NCBI GenBank assembly: GCA_963818445.1
Contig: CAWFSG010000020.1
Span: forward strand, 62,001 to 126,000
From: Prado023 sp963818445
GTDB lineage: Bacteria > Actinomycetota > Actinomycetes > S36-B12 > CAIYMF01
DNA length: 64,000 nucleotides
Direction of reading: 5' to 3'
The first letter of the stretch is position 1; every line of letters starts with the position of its first letter. The position numbers and the translations under genes were made by a program. A model generated the notes under the pieces. It was given only the letters and a program-made list of their open reading frames with translations. It was not told the DNA's origin and did no database searches. Shown in pieces: positions 60,367 through 64,000 of the stretch.

Positions 60367-61818
60367 TCAGCCCAGTGCCAGCGCCGTCGCGGGGTCGGAC
60401 ATGAAGTCGGCCACCTCCCGCAGGACCCGTGACCCCATCGCCCCATCCACCACCCGGTGGTCGAACGACAGCGCGAGGGTCACGACGTCGCGCACCTCGA
60501 CGCGGCCGTCCACAGCCCACGGCCGGGGCAGGACCCGACCCAGGGCCAGGATCGCCACCTCGCCGGTGTTCAGGATCGGGGTGCCCCCGTCCACGCCGAA
60601 CACGCCCACGTTGGTGATCGTGATGGTGGAGCCACGCAGGTCCTCGGGCCGTGATCGGCCCGCCCGGGCGGTCTCGATCAGGCGGGCCAGGGCATCGCCC
60701 ATGCCCCGCAGGTCCAGGTCCTGGGCGTCGGCGATCCGCGGGACGATCAGCCCGCGGGGGGAGTCGACGGCGATCCCCAGGTGCACGCTGCGGTGCACGA
60801 GCAGGTTCTCGCCGCTCTCGTCCAGGCTGGAGTTCACGGTCGGATGGTCCCGAGCGGCGCGGACCAGGCCCAGCGCCGCGAAGGTCAGCGGCGTGATGGA
60901 CAGGCCAGCCAGGTCCTCGCGGGCGCGGGCGGCCCGGATGAGGGCGGTCATCGCCGTCACGTCGACATCGACCCACTCGGTGACGTGCACCGCGGTGAAG
61001 GCCGACGACGTCATCGCGTGCGCCATCATCCGACCGACGTGGGTCAGCGGCACGACCTCGCTCCCACCACCGTCGGCGGCACGCACCACCGGGGGCGTCG
61101 GCACGACCCGTCCCGGCGTCACGGGCCCTCGCGCTGACGCGGCTGCCCGCGCCACGTCGTCATGCGTGATCGTCCCGTCGGGCCCCGTGGGAACGACCTG
61201 GGCCAGGTCGACGTCGAGGTCGCGGGCCAGGCGTCGGACGGGCGGCTTGGCCCGGACCGGGGTGCTGCCCAGCCGGGTCTCCAGCGCCCGACCGAGCTCC
61301 AGGCCTCCCTGGCGGACGGGTCGGGCCCGCTCACCGGGCGGCCCGGGCTCGACGTGGTCAGCCCCGTGCGGGGTCCGGCGCGGCCGGCGCAGGGGCGTCT
61401 GCTCCGCCTTGACCCCATAGCCCACGAGCACGGCCGTGCGCTGGCCCTCCGGGCTGCTCCCCGCCGTACCGTCGGCAGCGCCCGCGAGTGCAGCCTCCGG
61501 TGCCGGCGCAGCCCCGGCCGGGGTGACCCCGGCCCCCGCACCGGCCCCCGCATCGGCCCCCGCACCGGCCTGACCCGGGACCCCGTCCTCGATCCGGATG
61601 ATCGGCTGCCCGACGGGCACCACGTCACCGGGTGCCGCCAGCACCTCCACCACGACCCCGGCGTACGGGCTGGGCAGCTCGACGGCGGCCTTGGCAGTCT
61701 CGACCTCGAGCAGGATCTCGTTGACGACCACGGTGTCCCCGACGGCCACGCGCCAACCGAGCACCTCGGCCTCGGTCAGGCCCTCGCCGGCGTCGGGCAT
61801 CCGGAACTCGTGCAGCAC
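60367..61818 (-). CDS. dihydrolipoamide acyltransferase E2 of a 2-oxoacid dehydrogenase complex
   Basis: The 483-residue E2 has one N-terminal lipoyl domain ('EFRMPDAGEGLTEAEVLGWR', lipoylated Lys in 'EVETAKAAVELP'), a proline/alanine-rich linker, a peripheral subunit-binding domain ('PVRRLARDLDVDLAQVVPTG') and the catalytic domain ending with 'ALSFDHRVVDGAMGSRVL' (HxxxDG). GGAGGAG lies before GTG 61818, 9 bp after the E1beta stop. A residue run 'GADAGAGAGAGVTPAG' in the linker is a small repeat. No E3 gene follows in the window. Branched-chain oxoacids are the likeliest substrates from the E1 type. Confidence 0.93.
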   Translation of the reverse strand: MLHEFRMPDAGEGLTEAEVLGWRVAVGDTVVVNEILLEVETAKAAVELPSPYAGVVVEVLAAPGDVVPVGQPIIRIEDGVPGQAGAGADAGAGAGAGVTPAGAAPAPEAALAGAADGTAGSSPEGQRTAVLVGYGVKAEQTPLRRPRRTPHGADHVEPGPPGERARPVRQGGLELGRALETRLGSTPVRAKPPVRRLARDLDVDLAQVVPTGPDGTITHDDVARAAASARGPVTPGRVVPTPPVVRAADGGGSEVVPLTHVGRMMAHAMTSSAFTAVHVTEWVDVDVTAMTALIRAARAREDLAGLSITPLTFAALGLVRAARDHPTVNSSLDESGENLLVHRSVHLGIAVDSPRGLIVPRIADAQDLDLRGMGDALARLIETARAGRSRPEDLRGSTITITNVGVFGVDGGTPILNTGEVAILALGRVLPRPWAVDGRVEVRDVVTLALSFDHRVVDGAMGSRVLREVADFMSDPATALALG

Positions 61819-61827
61819 GGCTCCTCC

Positions 61828-62805
61828 TCAGTAGGCCATGGACCGGTCGACGGCCTCAAGGACGCGGTCCAGGTCGGGCAGGTAGATCTCCTCGATCCGC
61901 GAGGGTGGATAGGGCGCGTGGAACCCGCCGACCCGCAGCACGGGAGCCTCGAGCTGGTAGAAGCACTCCTGCGTGACCTCCGCGGCGATCTCCGCCCCGA
62001 CTCCGCCCACCACCGGCGCCTCGTGCACCACGATCAGCCGACCCGTGCGCCCCACCGACTCGATGATCGTCGGCATGTCCAGCGGCGCCAGGCTGCGCGC
62101 GTCGATCACCTCGAGGTCGCGGTCGGTATCGGCTTGGGCGGCGTCCATGCAGGTGCGCACCATCGGACCCCAGCACAGCAGGGTCGCGTCGTGGCCCCGC
62201 TTGACGACCCGCGCCCGGAACAGCTCGGGCAGGGGCGCCAGGGGTGCCTCGACATCCACCTCGCCCTTGTCCCAGTACCGGCGCTTCGGCTCGAAGAACA
62301 GCACCGGGTCGGGGTGGGCGATCGCCTGCCGGATCATCATGAACGCATCCGCGGGTGTGCTGGGGGTCACGATCCGCAGGCCGGGGGAGTGGGCGAAGTA
62401 GGCCTCGGGGGATTCGGAATGATGCTCCACCGCACCGATCCCGCCGCCGTTGGGAACGCGGATCACGATCCGCATCGACAGCGTGCCGGCCGATCGCAGG
62501 TGCAGGCGGGCCACCTGGGTGGTGATCTGGTCGAACGCGGGGAAGATGAAGCCGTCGAACTGGATCTCGGCCACCGGGGCGTACCCACGCATCGCCAGGC
62601 CGACGGCCGTGCCGATGATGCCGCTCTCGGCCAGCGGGGTGTCGATGACCCGGTCCTCGCCGTACTGCGCCTGCAGGCCGTCGGTGATGCGGAACACCCC
62701 ACCGAGGCGGCCGATGTCCTCGCCCATGAGCAGGACCTTCGGGTCGTCGCGCATCGCCGCGTCGAGCCCGGCGTTCAGGGCCTTGGCCATCGTGAGCACG
62801 GCCAT
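61828..62805 (-). CDS. 2-oxoacid dehydrogenase E1 beta subunit
   Basis: This is a 325-residue transketolase-like subunit: 'DPKVLLMGEDIGRLGGVFRI' with the thiamine-activating Glu, 'DTPLAESGIIGTAVGLAMRG', 'EIQFDGFIFPAFDQI' and the C-terminal 'PVVGGVGAEIAAEVTQECF'. The 'GGVFR' region resembles branched-chain oxoacid dehydrogenase E1beta. ATG 62805 is 1 base after the E1alpha stop. Together with E1alpha it decarboxylates the oxoacid and transfers the acyl group to E2-bound lipoate. Confidence 0.93.
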   Translation of the reverse strand: MAVLTMAKALNAGLDAAMRDDPKVLLMGEDIGRLGGVFRITDGLQAQYGEDRVIDTPLAESGIIGTAVGLAMRGYAPVAEIQFDGFIFPAFDQITTQVARLHLRSAGTLSMRIVIRVPNGGGIGAVEHHSESPEAYFAHSPGLRIVTPSTPADAFMMIRQAIAHPDPVLFFEPKRRYWDKGEVDVEAPLAPLPELFRARVVKRGHDATLLCWGPMVRTCMDAAQADTDRDLEVIDARSLAPLDMPTIIESVGRTGRLIVVHEAPVVGGVGAEIAAEVTQECFYQLEAPVLRVGGFHAPYPPSRIEEIYLPDLDRVLEAVDRSMAY

Positions 62806-62806
62806 G

Positions 62807-63895
62807 TCAGTGCCCCCGTCCAGAGTCGGCGAAGTCCGCGAGGTAGGCCGAGAGCCAGGCCCGGTCGCGGTCCACGACCGGGTGCTCGGTGGCGTACAGG
62901 TGGTCGAACATCGACAGGGGAACGGGATCGGGCATCGCCCGGCAGGCGGCGCGCATGTGCTCCCCGAGCGCATCGGCCCCGGCGTCGACCTCGGCGAGGA
63001 ACGCCGCGTCGGCGATCCCCGAGCGGGAGATGTGCGCCCGCACCCGTTCGATCGGGTCCTTGAGCTTCCACGCCTCGCCCTCGGCGGTCGTCCGGTACCG
63101 GGTGGGGTCATCGGAGGTGGTGTGCGCACCCATGCGGTAGGTGAACGCCTCGACCAGGGTGGGACCGCCGCCCTGTCGTGCCCGATCGAGGGCGGCGCTC
63201 ACCACGGCCTCGACGGCCAGCACGTCGTTGCCGTCCACGCGGACCCCAGGGAACCCGTATCCGGCGGCCCGCTTGAACAGCGGGATCCGGGTCTGGCGCT
63301 CCAACGGCTCGGAGATCGCCCACTGGTTGTTCTGGCAGAAGAACACCACGGGCGCATCGTTCACCGCCGCGTAGACGAACGCCTCGGCCACGTCTCCCTG
63401 GGACGACGCCCCGTCGCCGAAGCAGACCACGACGGCATCGTCGGTCGCGTCCCGCTGGATGCCCATGGCGTAGCCGACAGCGTGCAGGGTCTGGTCGCCG
63501 ATCACGATCGTGTACAGGCTGAACCCATGATCGGCAGGGTCCCATCCACCCAGGGTCGTGCCACGGAACAGTCCCAACAGGGTCACCGGGTCGACACCGC
63601 GCACATAGGCCATCCCGTGCTCGCGGTAGGTCGGGAAGATCCGGTCGGTGGGCCGCGTGGCCCGGGCCGCGCCCACCTGTGCGGCCTCCTGGCCCTGGCA
63701 GGGCGCCCACAGCCCGAGCTCACCGTGGCGCTGCAGGGCCGTCGCCTCCGCATCGAGCCGTCGGACCATGACGAGGTCCGTGTACCGGTGACGCCAGGCG
63801 GAGTCGGTCAGCGACAGCGCATAGTCGGGGTGCTCGACCAGCACCCCCTCGGGGGTGAGCAGCTGGACGAGCTCGGGCCCGCCGTCGATGGACAT
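62807..63895 (-). CDS. 2-oxoacid dehydrogenase E1 alpha subunit (branched-chain type)
   Basis: This 362-residue ThDP subunit has 'VCFGDGASSQGDVAEAFVYA' followed by 'FFCQNNQWAISEPLERQT', the GDG...NN thiamine diphosphate motif, and the phosphorylation-loop region 'YRMGAHTTSDDPTRYRT' that is typical of branched-chain oxoacid dehydrogenases rather than pyruvate dehydrogenase. GGAGGAGG lies before ATG 63895. It is the first gene of the E1alpha-E1beta-E2 operon. The 105 bp upstream hold no further gene. Confidence 0.93.
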   Translation of the reverse strand: MSIDGGPELVQLLTPEGVLVEHPDYALSLTDSAWRHRYTDLVMVRRLDAEATALQRHGELGLWAPCQGQEAAQVGAARATRPTDRIFPTYREHGMAYVRGVDPVTLLGLFRGTTLGGWDPADHGFSLYTIVIGDQTLHAVGYAMGIQRDATDDAVVVCFGDGASSQGDVAEAFVYAAVNDAPVVFFCQNNQWAISEPLERQTRIPLFKRAAGYGFPGVRVDGNDVLAVEAVVSAALDRARQGGGPTLVEAFTYRMGAHTTSDDPTRYRTTAEGEAWKLKDPIERVRAHISRSGIADAAFLAEVDAGADALGEHMRAACRAMPDPVPLSMFDHLYATEHPVVDRDRAWLSAYLADFADSGRGH

Positions 63896-64000
63896 GCTGC
63901 GCTGGCCTCCTCCCGGGTGGTCGCCCCACGCGTTGTGCGGTCCGCGGTGCGCCCCCAGGGGAAGCATCGCAGGCGCGGTGCCGGTGTGGCCCGGTGGAAG

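Overview
The window is about 64 kb of very GC-rich DNA with actinobacterial hallmarks: many GTG starts, ATGA/GTGA stop-start overlaps in operons, TAGGCT/TAGCCT-type -10 elements next to leaderless starts, and a seven-gene hydrogenase-like operon with the gene order and protein sizes of Mycobacterium tuberculosis Rv0081-Rv0087. I read it as chromosomal DNA of an actinomycete with a facultative or anaerobic style of metabolism. I could not assign a genus, and I saw no tRNA, rRNA, CRISPR array, phage or insertion sequence.

Layout. 1-4.5 kb: a truncated aminotransferase, a QW-repeat protein, a DesK/NarL-type two-component system and a divergent membrane protein. 4.3-14.2 kb (minus): a complex I/group 4 hydrogenase-related membrane complex whose large subunit lacks the Ni-binding cysteines, its ArsR-type regulator, and a molybdopterin oxidoreductase. 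14.3-20.5 kb: hydrolase, 6-phospho-beta-glucosidase, malic enzyme, methyltransferase. 20.6-22.9 kb: a small monooxygenase-like gene behind two DtxR/IdeR-like iron boxes, then a DsrE protein and a cysteine desulfurase. 22.9-25.6 kb (minus): an ECF metal transporter (CbiMNQO/NikMNQO type) behind a Nur-like box. 25.8-28.7 kb: a DUF1269-sulfatase fusion.

28.8-42.1 kb is the most striking part, a sulfane-sulfur locus: SQR-like flavoprotein, small 48-residue protein, NifX-like protein, TDT/SLAC1 anion channel, a four-domain CoA-disulfide-reductase/rhodanese/TusA/DsrE fusion, QmoC-like membrane protein, winged-helix protein, HdrA, an HdrA with an inserted GltD/NfnB-type flavin domain, DsrE, MvhD-like protein and TusA. 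A perfect CsoR/CstR-type palindrome (30922-30937) and two degenerate copies (41952, 42047) suggest one persulfide-responsive regulon. My model is that persulfide sulfur is carried on TusA/DsrE/rhodanese domains and its electrons pass through the Hdr flavoproteins to NAD(P) and, via QmoC, to menaquinone.

42.2-52.0 kb holds a saccharopine-dehydrogenase-like reductase, a broken PEP-utilizing-domain gene, membrane proteins, a metallophosphoesterase, a second sulfatase, a GNAT protein and hydrolases. 52.3-60.3 kb is a complete D-ornithine degradation operon (ord-ortA-ortB-oraS-oraE-mutL-like-orr), best known from Stickland-fermenting clostridia. 60.4-63.9 kb is a three-gene 2-oxoacid dehydrogenase operon (E1alpha-E1beta-E2).

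A quality flag: ten frame breaks occur in eight genes (hycQ-like, an alpha/beta hydrolase, cbiM twice, the PDGLE gene twice, the TDT channel, dsrE, the PEP-domain gene, sulfatase 2). Nine of the ten are repaired by removing one base, several of them in G or C runs. This looks more like systematic single-base insertion errors than biology, and intact reading may well exist in the organism.
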